This document shows, in pieces, positions 18,372-28,304 of a DNA stretch of 64,000 bases. The stretch is from positions 91,060-155,059 of the forward strand of contig NZ_JPMD01000028.1 in assembly GCF_000732635.1 (NCBI RefSeq), given 5' to 3'. This DNA is from Clostridium sulfidigenes. GTDB lineage: Bacteria; Bacillota; Clostridia; Clostridiales; Clostridiaceae. The notes under the pieces are model-generated. The model worked only from the letters and a program-made list of their open reading frames with translations, had not been told where the DNA came from and made no database searches. The translations under genes were made by a program, and so were the position numbers. Within the stretch, counting starts at the first letter, position 1, and the number at the start of each line of letters is the position of its first letter.

Positions 18372-19538
18372 ATGATAGCTATTAAAAATGTTACTATCCA
18401 CACTATGGCGGAAGATGAAATTATTAAAAATGGTGTTATATTAATTGATAATGGCAAAATATGCAACCTTGGTTCAACCATAGCAATTCCTGAAAACATA
18501 GAAATTATCGATGGGAAAAATGGCTTTTTAATGCCAGGTATTATTGATGCTCATTGTCATATTGGAATGTGGGAAGATGGATTAGGATTTGAAGGTAGTG
18601 ATGGAAATGAAACTACTGATCCAGTTACACCTCATCTTAGAGCTATAGATGCAATAAATCCTGTGGACAAATGTTTTCAAGAAGCATTAGACGCTGGTAT
18701 TACAACTGTGGCAACTGGTCCTGGAAGTGCTAATGTAATAGGTGGAACCTTTGCAACTATGAAAACTTATGGAAAAACTATAGATGATATGGTTATTAAT
18801 GAGTGTACTGCTATGAAATCTGCCTTTGGAGAAAACCCTAAGCGAGTTTATAGTGGTAAAAAAGTTACTCCAAGTACTAGAATGGCTACTGCAGCTATCC
18901 TTCGTGAAAATTTAATAAAAGCTAAAAATTATGTAGAAAAACAAGAAGCCTTTAAAAATGGTAGTGCTAAAGCTCCAGACTTTGACATGAAGTTAGAAGC
19001 CTTAGCAAAGGTCATTAGAAAGGAAATTCCATTGAAATCTCATGCTCATAGAGCTGATGATATTCTTACTGCTATTAGAATAGCTAGAGAATTTGATTTA
19101 GACCTTTCTTTAGAGCATTGTACTGAAGGACATTTAATAACCGAAAGCCTTAAAGATGAACATATAAAATCTATAATTATAGGTCCAAGCTTATCTGATA
19201 GAAGTAAAGTAGAACTGAAAAATTTAACATTTAAAACTCCTATGATTTTAAACAAAGCTGGAATAAAAGTTTCCATTATGACTGATCACCCTGTAATTCC
19301 ACTTCAATATATATCTCTATGTGCTGCCCTTGCTGCTAGAGAAGGAATGGATGAAGAAGAGGCTTTAAGATCTATTACCATAAATCCAGCTCGTGCAATA
19401 AATGCAGATCATAGAGTTGGTAGTATTGAAATAGGAAAAGATGCAGACATTATAATATATAATGGACATCCTTTTGATCTTAGAAATACTGTTAAACTTG
19501 TAATGATTGATGGTAAAGTAGTTAAAAATCAACTTTAA
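18372..19538 (+). CDS. Imidazolonepropionase-like amidohydrolase
   Basis: A 388-aa metal-dependent amidohydrolase. Visible sites are DAHCHIGMW near residue 57, the KSHAHRADD and LEHCTEGH histidines near 220 and 245, and SIMTDHPVIP near 300. The C-terminus (GSIEIGKDADIIIYNG) is typical of the superfamily. Close relatives are annotated only as amidohydrolase; the substrate cannot be read from the sequence. ATG after TAGGAGTG. A 17-bp stem follows at 19610. Confidence 0.85.
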   Translation: MIAIKNVTIHTMAEDEIIKNGVILIDNGKICNLGSTIAIPENIEIIDGKNGFLMPGIIDAHCHIGMWEDGLGFEGSDGNETTDPVTPHLRAIDAINPVDKCFQEALDAGITTVATGPGSANVIGGTFATMKTYGKTIDDMVINECTAMKSAFGENPKRVYSGKKVTPSTRMATAAILRENLIKAKNYVEKQEAFKNGSAKAPDFDMKLEALAKVIRKEIPLKSHAHRADDILTAIRIAREFDLDLSLEHCTEGHLITESLKDEHIKSIIIGPSLSDRSKVELKNLTFKTPMILNKAGIKVSIMTDHPVIPLQYISLCAALAAREGMDEEEALRSITINPARAINADHRVGSIEIGKDADIIIYNGHPFDLRNTVKLVMIDGKVVKNQL

Positions 19539-19609
19539 TTTAATTAATTATTAATTTATGTAAATAAGTAAAATATAACAGAATATTATTAGGGGCATTC
19601 CTTATTTAG

Positions 19610-19647
19610 AATATACCTAGTTACATTGATATGTAGCTAGGTATATT
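19610..19647 (+). terminator. Terminator after the amidohydrolase
   Basis: A 17-bp stem with one G-T pair (19610-19626 with 19631-19647, loop TGAT), ending in a T-rich stretch. The rest of the 19539-19871 gap shows nothing else I can name. Confidence 0.7.
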
Positions 19648-19871
19648 TTATTATTACATATTCTACCTTTTATCTTTACAATTCTACCATAACTTACATT
19701 TACAAATTTTAGGTTAATTTGTGGACTTTAGTTTTAAATTTTGTATAATACTAATTACAGCATGAAACAATCTTTTTATAGATAAAACATTATTCTTTAA
19801 TCATTTTATATTGTATATATCAAATTCTATTTTATAAAAAAGTATATACAAATTTTAAGGAGGTAAGATTA

Positions 19872-21626
19872 TTGATAGATAACATTAAAAAGAATTTAAT
19901 CATTATTCCTTTAAGTATTTTAGTATTATCAATTGTAGCTTTAATTTTATTGAATATAGGTGCAGCTACAATCCCCTATAAAGCATATTCAGATTTTTTA
20001 CTGGATTTAGAAAGTAATAATATATCTAAAGTATCCATGTCTCAAACACCTAAAATTACTGTTATAGATAAATTGGGAAATAAATATTCTACAGATAATC
20101 CTAATAGTAATACTCTTAAAGAAACTCTTTTAAAAGAAGGTATTACAGTTGAAAGTTCTTCTACTTTACCAACAAATCAACGTATAGCAGTTATATTCCT
20201 CAGCCTTTCTGCTGTAACTACTATATTTTTGGCTATAAAAAGGAATAGTTCTGGTGGAACAATGACTTCTATTACTGCAATTGATGGACAAAGTGTTTCT
20301 AAGGATAAATTTAGCTTTAATTCTGTAGCCGGCAATGATGAGGCTAAAGAAAGTTTAAAGGATATAGTAGATTTTCTTAAAAATCCAGAAAAATATGCTT
20401 CTTACGGCGCAAGAATGCCTAAAGGTGTAATTCTTTATGGAGATCCCGGAACTGGGAAAACTCTATTAGCAAAAGCTATAGCTGGTGAAGCTAATGTTCC
20501 TTTCTATGCTGTATCTGGTTCAGACTTTGTTCAGATGTATGTTGGAGTAGGTGCAAGTAGAATTAGAAATTTATTCAAGAAAGCTAAGACTCATGGTAAA
20601 GCTGTTATTTTTATTGATGAAATCGATGCTATAGGTAAAAAGCGTAGTTCTAATAAATCTGGTAATTCTGATGAAAAGGATCAAACCTTAAATGCTCTTC
20701 TAACTGAGATGTCGGGATTTAAAGAAAGTGAAGGTATTGTAGTTATAGCAGCTACTAATAGACTTGATATATTAGATGAAGCTCTTTTAAGACCTGGTAG
20801 ATTCGATAGGCATATAGAGGTGTCTCTTCCAGATATTAATGCAAGAGAAAAAATATTAAATCTTCACTTTAAAAATAAACCAGTAAGTGATATGAACATA
20901 AGAGATATCGCACATAATACAGCCTATTTTTCTGGTGCTAAATTGGAAAATTTGGTAAACGAAGCTGCTATAATTGCATGCAAAGAAGATGCTCCATATA
21001 TCACTGGTGAACATATGGATAAAGCCTTTTCAATAGTAGTAGCTGGTCATGAAAAATTAGATAAAGAATCTCTTAAAGAAGAAGATATGAAAATTACTGC
21101 TTATCATGAAGTTGGACATGCATTGATTTCCCACTTAAAAGTTCCAGAAGAAAAAATCTCTAAAATAACTATAATCCCTACTTCTAAGGGTGCAGGTGGA
21201 TACACTTTAACTATAGGTGAAGATAACACCTACCATAATCTAGATTATTTAAAAAGAAAAATCATGGTTTTATTGGGTGGAAGAGCTGCGGAAGAAATTA
21301 TCTTTGGTGAAGAAAAAATAACTACTGGAGCCTTCAATGATTTAAAGAAAACTACCAATATAGTTAATAATATGGTATGTGAATATGGTATGGGAAAATC
21401 TCTAGGTCTTTTAAGACTTTCAGAAATGCAAGGAATACCTACTGATTATTATACTACAGTAGTATTGGAAGAGTGTAAATCTGTACTGGATGAATTGTAT
21501 GAAGAAGTTAAAAACACCTTAAATAATAATTTAGATTTATTAGTTAAGCTATCTGAAGAACTACTTTTAAAAGAAACTCTATATACTGATGACATTCTTA
21601 ATGTAATATATGGTAAAACAAGCTAA
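19872..21626 (+). CDS. FtsH-like membrane AAA+ zinc protease (divergent paralogue)
   Basis: A 584-aa membrane-anchored ATP-dependent protease. Two N-terminal membrane segments (about 8-32 and 104-122) flank a short extracellular domain. The AAA domain has Walker A GDPGTGKT (190-197), Walker B IFIDEID and the arginine-finger region LLRPGRFDRH. The peptidase has the zinc motif HEVGH and a third-ligand region TGAFNDL. GDPGTGKT instead of the usual GPPGTGKT, and low similarity in the N-terminal domain, suggest an extra FtsH rather than the housekeeping one. TTG start after AAGGAGGT. No partner gene is adjacent. Confidence 0.88.
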   Translation: MIDNIKKNLIIIPLSILVLSIVALILLNIGAATIPYKAYSDFLLDLESNNISKVSMSQTPKITVIDKLGNKYSTDNPNSNTLKETLLKEGITVESSSTLPTNQRIAVIFLSLSAVTTIFLAIKRNSSGGTMTSITAIDGQSVSKDKFSFNSVAGNDEAKESLKDIVDFLKNPEKYASYGARMPKGVILYGDPGTGKTLLAKAIAGEANVPFYAVSGSDFVQMYVGVGASRIRNLFKKAKTHGKAVIFIDEIDAIGKKRSSNKSGNSDEKDQTLNALLTEMSGFKESEGIVVIAATNRLDILDEALLRPGRFDRHIEVSLPDINAREKILNLHFKNKPVSDMNIRDIAHNTAYFSGAKLENLVNEAAIIACKEDAPYITGEHMDKAFSIVVAGHEKLDKESLKEEDMKITAYHEVGHALISHLKVPEEKISKITIIPTSKGAGGYTLTIGEDNTYHNLDYLKRKIMVLLGGRAAEEIIFGEEKITTGAFNDLKKTTNIVNNMVCEYGMGKSLGLLRLSEMQGIPTDYYTTVVLEECKSVLDELYEEVKNTLNNNLDLLVKLSEELLLKETLYTDDILNVIYGKTS

Positions 21627-21646
21627 TCTATGTACAATATTCTTTG

Positions 21647-21679
21647 AAACCTAGGGGTAATTCCTTAGGTTTTTATTTT
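21647..21679 (+). terminator. Terminator after the FtsH-like gene
   Basis: AAACCTA (21647-21653) pairs with TAGGTTT (21666-21672), with a short inner GG/CC stem, followed by TTATTTT. Confidence 0.65.
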
Positions 21680-21727
21680 AATGCTAATTATTGGTATATC
21701 ATTAGAATACTTGTACTTTTATATATA

Positions 21728-21771
21728 AAAAGGCATGAAACCATTTTAATTTTTTAGGTTTCATACCTTTT
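21728..21771. terminator. Second hairpin between convergent ftsH-like and psuG genes
   Basis: AAAAGG-C-ATGAAACC pairs with GGTTTCAT-A-CCTTTT around one C/A mismatch. The A/T-flanked stem could end transcripts from either side. A third inverted repeat (AGATAAGTTTT / AAAACTTATCT) lies at about 21807-21840, just past psuG. Confidence 0.55.
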
Positions 21772-21859
21772 ATATTTTATATAGGTAATATTACATGTTA
21801 TATACCAGATAAGTTTTACCTGAAATTAAAACTTATCTAGTTATATATCCTTTAAAATG

Positions 21860-22777
21860 CTATTGTAGCTTAGATAGTTCTACTGCTAGTTTTGCTCCAA
21901 CCTTAGCATTATTAAATACTAATTGAATGTTAGATTCTAAACTTGATCCACCTGTAATCTCTTTAACTTTAGAAAGTAAGAATGGTGTACTCTCTTTTCC
22001 TACTATTCCTTTCTCTTCCGCTTCCTTAACAGCTGTTTCTATAGCATTATTAATTGTATCATAATCCATCTCAAACTCTTCTGGTATTGGGTTTGCAACA
22101 ACCATACCACCCTCTAAACCTAAATCCCATTTAGCCTTTAATGCTTTTGCAAGTATTTCTTCACTATCCACTTTATAGTCTACTTTAAATCCAGATTTTC
22201 TTGTGTAGAATGCCGGTAATTCTTCTGTTTGGAATCCTACTACAGGTACTCCCTTAGTTTCTAGGTATTCACGAGTTAACCCTATATCAAGAATAGATTT
22301 ACATCCAGCACATACTACAGCTACGTCAGTCATAGCTAATTCTTCAAGGTCAGCTGATATATCCATAGTCTGTGCAGCACCTCTATGAACTCCTCCAATT
22401 CCACCTGTAGCAAATACCTTAATTCCAGCAAGTGCTGCAATAATCATTGTAGATGCAACTGTAGTAGCTCCATTTAGTTTATTAGCAACTATAAAAGGTA
22501 TATCCCTTCTGCTAGTTTTTATTACTCCAGAAGTTTTTCCTAAAAATTCAACTTCTTCAGTTGTTAATCCAACTTTTAATTTCCCTTCAAGAATAGCTAT
22601 AGTTGCTGGGATTGCTCCATTTTCTCTAATTATGCTTTCCACTTTTAATGCAGTTTCTACATTTTTAGGGTAAGGCATTCCATGAGATATTATAGTTGAT
22701 TCTAAAGCAACTACTGGCTTTCCTTCCATTAATGCTGCTTTTACCTCTGGGTTTATATCTAAATATTTTTCTAACAT
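21860..22777 (-). CDS. psuG: Pseudouridine-5'-phosphate glycosidase
   Basis: A 305-aa enzyme that splits pseudouridine 5'-phosphate into uracil and ribose 5-phosphate. The family is recognised by ALESTIISHGMPYP at residues 25-38, KTSRRDIP near 90, TVASTMIIAALAGIKVFATGGIGGVHRGA near 110-135 and the C-terminal NIQLVFNNAKVGAKLA. It follows psuK with a one-base overlap of start and stop codons. Together they let the cell use pseudouridine from RNA turnover. Confidence 0.95.
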   Translation of the reverse strand: MLEKYLDINPEVKAALMEGKPVVALESTIISHGMPYPKNVETALKVESIIRENGAIPATIAILEGKLKVGLTTEEVEFLGKTSGVIKTSRRDIPFIVANKLNGATTVASTMIIAALAGIKVFATGGIGGVHRGAAQTMDISADLEELAMTDVAVVCAGCKSILDIGLTREYLETKGVPVVGFQTEELPAFYTRKSGFKVDYKVDSEEILAKALKAKWDLGLEGGMVVANPIPEEFEMDYDTINNAIETAVKEAEEKGIVGKESTPFLLSKVKEITGGSSLESNIQLVFNNAKVGAKLAVELSKLQ

Positions 22778-23868
22778 TATTTAATCTCCTCCAATTTTTT
22801 ATTTATATTTTCCAAAGACATATTTGGATTAATAGTATCTTTATGAGTAATTGCAAGTGAAGAACAAGCTGAAGCAACCTTCAAAGTATGTATTAAATCA
22901 AAATTATTCATACTTGAGTATACTAATCCAGCAACAAAAGCATCCCCTGCACCATTAGCATTAACAACTTTAACTTTGGGTGGAGTAAATAATCCTTTAC
23001 TTATCCCATCATTATAATATACTCCTTCTTCACCTAGACTTATAAATACATTTTTTACACCTAAGTTTAAAAAGTAATCACTAACTTTTTCTACCTCATC
23101 CATAGTACTAATTTTCATTCCAGATAAAATCTCAGCTTCAATTTTATTAGGTTTTATTGTATGAAACTTATGAATGATGTCCTTTACCTTAACTGCCTTA
23201 GATGATGATACTGTATCTAAGAAAAATTTTGTATTTTTAAAGTTATTAACTACATACTCTATTACTTCCTTAGGAATATTAGTGTCTATAATACATATTC
23301 TAGAACTTTCAATTACTGATTTTTTAGTTTTAATAAATTCTATTGTCATCTTATCATAGATATCCATGGATGAAATTGCTACCTTCATATCTCCTGAATA
23401 ATCAAGAACAGACATATATACAGATGTAGATTCTCCATCTAATTTAAGGCTATGTTCTAAATCTAAACCAATTTCTCTGCCTTCATCTATAATCTTACGA
23501 CCATAAATATCATTACCAATAACAGAAATTAGTTTTGTAGAAACTTCTAATCTACACAAATTTTCACCTATATTCCTACCAACCCCACCTAAAGAAAATT
23601 TTATATTTCCAGGGTTAGAATCATTAAGTCTTAACTCATCATTAGAAAATCCTACTATATCTATATTAGTTCCTCCTATTATAGACACAAAATTTTCTTT
23701 ACTCATTACATATCCTCTACCTGAGATGTATCCTTTTTTTATAAGGTTTCCTATATGTACTCCTACAGATGACCTAGTAATCTTAAGAATATCTGCTATT
23801 TCATTTTGAGATATTAAGGGGTTATCCTTTATAAGATTTAATATTTCTTCTTCTCTATTTGTCATCAT
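22777..23868 (-). CDS. psuK: Pseudouridine kinase with N-terminal winged-helix domain
   Basis: A 363-aa protein. Residues 1-55 form a MarR/ArsR-like helix-turn-helix (NEIADILKITRSSVGVHIGNLIKKGYI). Residues 60-360 form a PfkB sugar kinase with GGVGRNIGENL and the anion-hole/catalytic NANGAGDAFVAG near 305. It phosphorylates pseudouridine for psuG. An HTH fused to a PfkB kinase is common in this family and may allow autoregulation (inference). ATG after GAGGAG. Confidence 0.92.
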   Translation of the reverse strand: MMTNREEEILNLIKDNPLISQNEIADILKITRSSVGVHIGNLIKKGYISGRGYVMSKENFVSIIGGTNIDIVGFSNDELRLNDSNPGNIKFSLGGVGRNIGENLCRLEVSTKLISVIGNDIYGRKIIDEGREIGLDLEHSLKLDGESTSVYMSVLDYSGDMKVAISSMDIYDKMTIEFIKTKKSVIESSRICIIDTNIPKEVIEYVVNNFKNTKFFLDTVSSSKAVKVKDIIHKFHTIKPNKIEAEILSGMKISTMDEVEKVSDYFLNLGVKNVFISLGEEGVYYNDGISKGLFTPPKVKVVNANGAGDAFVAGLVYSSMNNFDLIHTLKVASACSSLAITHKDTINPNMSLENINKKLEEIK

Positions 23869-24166
23869 TTTCTCCTCTTAATATTTGCTTATTTTATAAA
23901 GATTTGCTTACTTGATTTTAGCATACTATAAAAATTAATGCAATAATATTTTATCCAAAAATTTTAATGCAATAAATTTATATTTATTTTTTCTCACTAT
24001 AATATTCCTTAGAATTTGTAATTTATTACGAGTATGGAATTATATTATCTAAATTTATGTAAGTAATACCTTAATATTAGACAATGTATGCATTATTTTC
24101 TATTTAATTTTTAATTTATCCCCTATAGTTTTAATTATTCTTAAATCATATAAACAATTCAATATA

Positions 24167-24195
24167 TTGCACCATAAAGATTTTCGAGTTATAAT
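24167..24195 (+). promoter_or_regulatory. Likely sigma-A promoter of the rnf operon
   Basis: TTGCAC (24167-24172), 17-nt spacer, TATAAT (24190-24195). It lies 70 nt upstream of rnfC in the 396-bp gap between divergent psuK and rnfC. The predicted leader contains a 10-nt direct repeat TACTATAGGA at 24204 and 24242. The remainder of the gap shows nothing I can name. Confidence 0.65.
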
Positions 24196-24264
24196 AAAGT
24201 TTGTACTATAGGAGTCATTAATACAATGTCTTTATAATTTATACTATAGGAATGGAGGAATATT

Positions 24265-25585
24265 ATGGGACTATTAACTTTTAAACGAGGCATTCATCCG
24301 CCTCACGGAAAACATTTTTCAGAAAAAAAAAGAAATTGAAACCTATCTTCCAAAGGGTGATTTAGTGTTCCCTATGAGCCAACATATAGGGGCTCCATGT
24401 GAACCTATTGTAAAAAAGGGAGATAAAGTTGTAGTTGGACAAAAAATTGGTGCAAGCACATCTTTTGTTTCATCTAATATCTATTCTAGTGTATCTGGAA
24501 TAGTTAAAAATGTAACACCTATGCTTACGTCAAGTGGTTCAAAGGTTATGAGCGTTATTATTGAAAACGATAATATCTATGAAGAAATAGCCTATACACC
24601 ACACGAAAATTATAAGAATTTATCTAAAAATGAGCTATTAGAGATAATTCAAGAAGCTGGTATTGTAGGTCTTGGAGGTGCATGCTTTCCAACTCATGTT
24701 AAGCTAAATCCACCAAAAGAATGCAATATTGATACTATTGTTATCAATGCAGCTGAATGCGAACCTTACTTAACTTGTGACCATCAGTTAATGCTACAAT
24801 ATTCTAATGAGATAGCTGAAGGTTTAGAGATCCTTTCTCAAATGTTTCCTGAAGTAAAAATCTTCTTAGGTATTGAGAACAACAAAAGTGATGCTATTAC
24901 AATAATGAAAGCGGTTGTAGAACCTATTAAAAATGTTGAAATAGCAGAACTTAAAACTAAGTATCCACAAGGTGCAGAAAAACAGTTAATCTATTCTGTT
25001 ACTAAAAGAGAAGTTCCAACTGGAAAACTACCTGCAGATGCTGGTTGCATAGTTCAAAACGTAGCTACTATTTTTGCTATTAGAGAAGCAGTTATTCTTG
25101 GTAAACCACTTACTGAAAGAATAGTTACTGTTACTGGAGGTGCAATAAAGACTCCAAAAAACCTAAGAGTTAAATTTGGTACAAGCTTGAGAGAACTTGT
25201 TGATTATTGTGATGGATTTAACGAAGAGCCTATTAAAGTTCTTAGCGGTGGTCCAATGATGGGAACTGCACTATTTACTTTAGACATTCCTGCAATAAAA
25301 GGTACTTCTGGCATACTTTGCTTAACAAAATCAGAAGCTGTGCCTACTGTTGAATCAAACTGTATCAGATGTGGAAAATGTGTTAATGCATGTCCAATGT
25401 TCTTGCTTCCAAATAAACTTAATGCTCAAGTTGTAAGAGGCGATTATGAGAACTTTGAAAAGTTTGGTGGACTTAACTGCATTGAATGTGGTGCTTGTAG
25501 CTATTCTTGCCCTGCTAAGAGAAATTTAACTCAAACTTGCAAAGAGGGTAAAAAAAGAGTTATAGCTAATAAAAAGAAAAAGTAG
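24265..25585 (+). CDS. rnfC: Rnf complex subunit C, with apparent frameshift in a poly-A run
   Basis: RnfC is the NADH/FMN and two-[4Fe-4S] subunit of the membrane ferredoxin:NAD+ oxidoreductase. Translation from the ATG at 24265 (after GGAGG) gives MGLLTFKRGIHPPHGKHF and then meets a stop at 24337, just after an A9 run (24323-24331). Removing one A restores the expected KKEIETYLPKGDLVFP and an intact chain of about 439 aa with CIRCGKC and CIECGAC clusters near the end. A GTG at 24365 could start a shortened chain, but without the conserved N-terminus and without an obvious ribosome site. Sequencing error, slippage or a real mutation are all possible. Confidence 0.85.
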
Positions 25586-25596
25586 AGGTGAACATA

Positions 25597-26532
25597 ATGT
25601 CTGGAAATTTATATAACGTATCAGTATCGCCACATATCAAATCTAAGGAAACAGTATCAACTGTAATGAGAGATGTACTAATCGCTTTAGTACCAGCTAC
25701 TGTAGCAGGTATTTATTTCTTTGGGAAAGAAGCAGCCTTAGTTATGATAACAGCTATTGTTTCTGCAATGCTAAGCGAATACTTATTTAATAAAATAACT
25801 AAAAGACCAAATTCATTAAAAGATTTAAGTGCAGTTATTACTGGATTACTACTTGCTTTTAACTTGCCTCCTACACTTCCTCTTTGGATGGTTGCTGTTG
25901 GTAGTGCATTTGCTATCATTGTTGTTAAATGTTTTTTTGGCGGTCTTGGTCAAAATATTATGAACCCAGCCCTTGCTGGAAGAGCATTCTTGCTTGCTGC
26001 ATATCCTAGTCAAATGACTGAATGGACTATAGATGGTGCAACTAAAGCTACTCCACTTGCTATACTTCGTAATGGTGGTGGATTACTTCCTGATACTCTA
26101 GATGCATTCCTTGGTACTAACTTAGCTGGATGTATCGGAGAAGTTTCTGCTTTCGCCCTACTTCTTGGTGGAGCTTATCTATTATATAGAAAAGTTATAA
26201 CATGGCACATTCCTGCTACGTATATTGGTACAGTTTTTGTAATAACTACAGTATTAGGTAGAGATGGATTTATGCAGGGAAATGGAATATATGAAATATT
26301 CATAGGTGGATTAATGCTTGGTGCTATATTCATGGCTACTGATTATACTACATCTCCTATGACTAGAAAAGGTCAAATCATATTTGGTGTTGGTTGTGGT
26401 TTATTAACATCATTAATTCGTTTATACGGTGGTTATGCAGAAGGTGTTTCTTACTCAATCTTAATAATGAACTTATTAGTTCCAATGATTGATAAATGGA
26501 CGAATCCACGTGTGTTCGGAGGTGCAAAATAA
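25597..26532 (+). CDS. rnfD: Rnf complex subunit D
   Basis: About 311 aa, a polytopic membrane subunit that carries a covalent flavin in the ion-translocating Rnf complex. SVSPHIKSKETV at the N-terminus, FGGLGQNIMNPALAGRAFLL near residue 110-130 and the FMN-threonine region near DGATKATPLA are family features. I use the ATG at 25597; the GTG at 25588 lies inside the ribosome site AGAGGTG. The stop overlaps the rnfG start by one base (TAATG). Confidence 0.94.
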   Translation: MSGNLYNVSVSPHIKSKETVSTVMRDVLIALVPATVAGIYFFGKEAALVMITAIVSAMLSEYLFNKITKRPNSLKDLSAVITGLLLAFNLPPTLPLWMVAVGSAFAIIVVKCFFGGLGQNIMNPALAGRAFLLAAYPSQMTEWTIDGATKATPLAILRNGGGLLPDTLDAFLGTNLAGCIGEVSAFALLLGGAYLLYRKVITWHIPATYIGTVFVITTVLGRDGFMQGNGIYEIFIGGLMLGAIFMATDYTTSPMTRKGQIIFGVGCGLLTSLIRLYGGYAEGVSYSILIMNLLVPMIDKWTNPRVFGGAK

Positions 26533-27077
26533 TGAAAGAAAATTTAAAATTAGGAGGAATTCTGCTTGCAATTACTGCAATTGCTGGTCTAATCCTTGCC
26601 TTTGCTTATGATATTACTAGAGCACCAATTGAAGCTAAAGCTAAAGAGGACCAAGCTGCTGCTATGAAAGTTGTCTTAGAAGCAGAAGAATTTTCAGAAT
26701 TAAAAGATGGTATTGCCGATGAAAACGTAACAGGTATTTTTCAAGCTAAGACTAGTGGAAGTGATGCTGGTTATGTATTTCAAGTTAACTCATCAGGCTA
26801 TGGTGGGAAAATTGAATTAATGGTTGGTATCGATGCTGAAGGAGCTGTTTCTGGTATTACGATTTTAAGTCATACTGAAACTCCTGGACTTGGTTCTAAA
26901 GCAAAGGATGATCCTTCTTTCGCAGCACAATACAAAGGTCTTTCTTCTGAAAAGGAACTTACTGTCGGTTCAGATATTCAAGCAATTACTGGTGCAACAA
27001 TTACTTCTAAAGCAGTAACTACTGGTGTAAACACTGCTATAAATTACTACAATACTAACTTGAAAGGAGCAAAGTAG
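26532..27077 (+). CDS. rnfG: Rnf complex subunit G
   Basis: About 181 aa. One N-terminal membrane helix (about 5-25) anchors an extracytoplasmic FMN-binding domain. The covalent-flavin motif is seen as ITGATITSKAV near residue 155, and GKIELMVGID and SHTETPGLG are typical. The start is the ATG at 26532, which overlaps the rnfD stop codon. It relays electrons between RnfD and the other subunits. Confidence 0.94.
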   Translation: MKENLKLGGILLAITAIAGLILAFAYDITRAPIEAKAKEDQAAAMKVVLEAEEFSELKDGIADENVTGIFQAKTSGSDAGYVFQVNSSGYGGKIELMVGIDAEGAVSGITILSHTETPGLGSKAKDDPSFAAQYKGLSSEKELTVGSDIQAITGATITSKAVTTGVNTAINYYNTNLKGAK

Positions 27078-27078
27078 A

Positions 27079-27696
27079 ATGAAAGAATTAGTTAATAGAT
27101 TAAAAACAGGTATTATTACCGAAAATCCAGTTTTCATACAAGTACTAGCTATGTGTCCTACTCTTGCTGTTACAAGTAGTGTAAAGAATGCGGCAGGTAT
27201 GGCTCTTGCTGCAACAGTAGTATTAATAGGCTCAAATGCTGTTATCTCTTTGATTAGAAAACTCGTTCCTGATAAAATCAGAATACCAGCTTATATCGTA
27301 GTTATCGCTACCTTCGTTACTTTAATACAGTTCTTATTACAGGCTTATATTCCTGACTTATATAAATCTCTTGGAATATTCTTACCTCTTATAGTAGTTA
27401 ACTGTGTTATCTTAGGTAGAGCTGAAGCATATGCATCAAAAAATAAAGTAATACCTTCAATTTTTGATGCTATTGGAATGGGACTTGGGTTTGGACTTGC
27501 TATAGTTGTATTAGCAACCTTTAGAGAAGTTCTTGGTAATGGAACATTCTACGGAATGCAATTCCTACCAAAATCATATGTTCCAGCTATGGTTATGACA
27601 TCTGCTCCTGGAGCTTTCATAACTCTTGGTATACTTTTAGCATGCTTGAATCAATATAAGATTTCAAAAGCTAAAAAATCTGAAACTACAAAATAA
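27079..27696 (+). CDS. rnfE: Rnf complex subunit E
   Basis: A 205-aa integral membrane protein with six or so helices. NPVFIQVLAMCPTLAVTSS near residue 16 and IFLPLIVVNCVILGRAEA near 110 include the conserved cysteines of the RnfA/RnfE pair, thought to share an iron-sulfur centre in the membrane. Starts one base after the rnfG stop codon, with AAAGGAG upstream. Confidence 0.94.
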   Translation: MKELVNRLKTGIITENPVFIQVLAMCPTLAVTSSVKNAAGMALAATVVLIGSNAVISLIRKLVPDKIRIPAYIVVIATFVTLIQFLLQAYIPDLYKSLGIFLPLIVVNCVILGRAEAYASKNKVIPSIFDAIGMGLGFGLAIVVLATFREVLGNGTFYGMQFLPKSYVPAMVMTSAPGAFITLGILLACLNQYKISKAKKSETTK

Positions 27697-27711
27697 GGAA
27701 GGTGAAATTTA

Positions 27712-28290
27712 ATGAAAGAATTATTTACTATATTTATAGGAGCCCTTTTAGTTAACAACGTAATATTAGGGCAGTTTCTAGGTATATGTTCCTTCCTTGG
27801 AGTTTCTCAAAAGACAGAAACTGCTAAAGGTATGGGTGCAGCTGTTACCTTTGTAATGTTACTAGCTACTCTTATTACCTTCGTGGTAAATAAGTTAATT
27901 TTAGTTCCATTTAAAATGGAATATCTATCAACATTAGCTTTTATCCTTGTTATTGCAGCATTAGTACAATTTGTTGAGATTGTTATTAAGAAAATCCAAC
28001 CTGGTCTTTATAGATCTCTAGGTATCTTCTTACCTCTTATCACAACTAACTGTGCAGTACTTGGTGTTGCTGTTACAAACATAGATAAACAGTATGGATT
28101 AGCTCAATCATTATCTAATACTATTGGGGCAGCTCTTGGATATGTACTAGCTATAGTAATACTTGCAGGTTTAAGAGAGAGAATGGAAGATAATACTGAT
28201 ATGCCTGCTGCTTTTAGAGGGTTACCAATTTCTCTAATAACTGCTGGATTAATGGCTATTGCTTTCTATGGATTCAGTGGTTTAGTTTAA
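27712..28290 (+). CDS. rnfA: Rnf complex subunit A
   Basis: A 192-aa membrane protein, homologous to RnfE in inverted topology. NNVILGQFLGICSFLGVS near residue 15 and SLGIFLPLITTNCAVLGVA near 100 are the paired cysteine motifs. Ribosome site GGAAGGTG precedes the ATG. Fifth gene of rnfCDGEAB. Confidence 0.94.
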   Translation: MKELFTIFIGALLVNNVILGQFLGICSFLGVSQKTETAKGMGAAVTFVMLLATLITFVVNKLILVPFKMEYLSTLAFILVIAALVQFVEIVIKKIQPGLYRSLGIFLPLITTNCAVLGVAVTNIDKQYGLAQSLSNTIGAALGYVLAIVILAGLRERMEDNTDMPAAFRGLPISLITAGLMAIAFYGFSGLV

Positions 28291-28304
28291 AGGAGGGAAT
28301 TTAA

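Noticed and set aside
24365..25585. rnfC as a shorter gene starting at GTG 24365
   Set aside because: It would lack the conserved RnfC N-terminus, has no good ribosome site, and the missing part lies just upstream in another frame.
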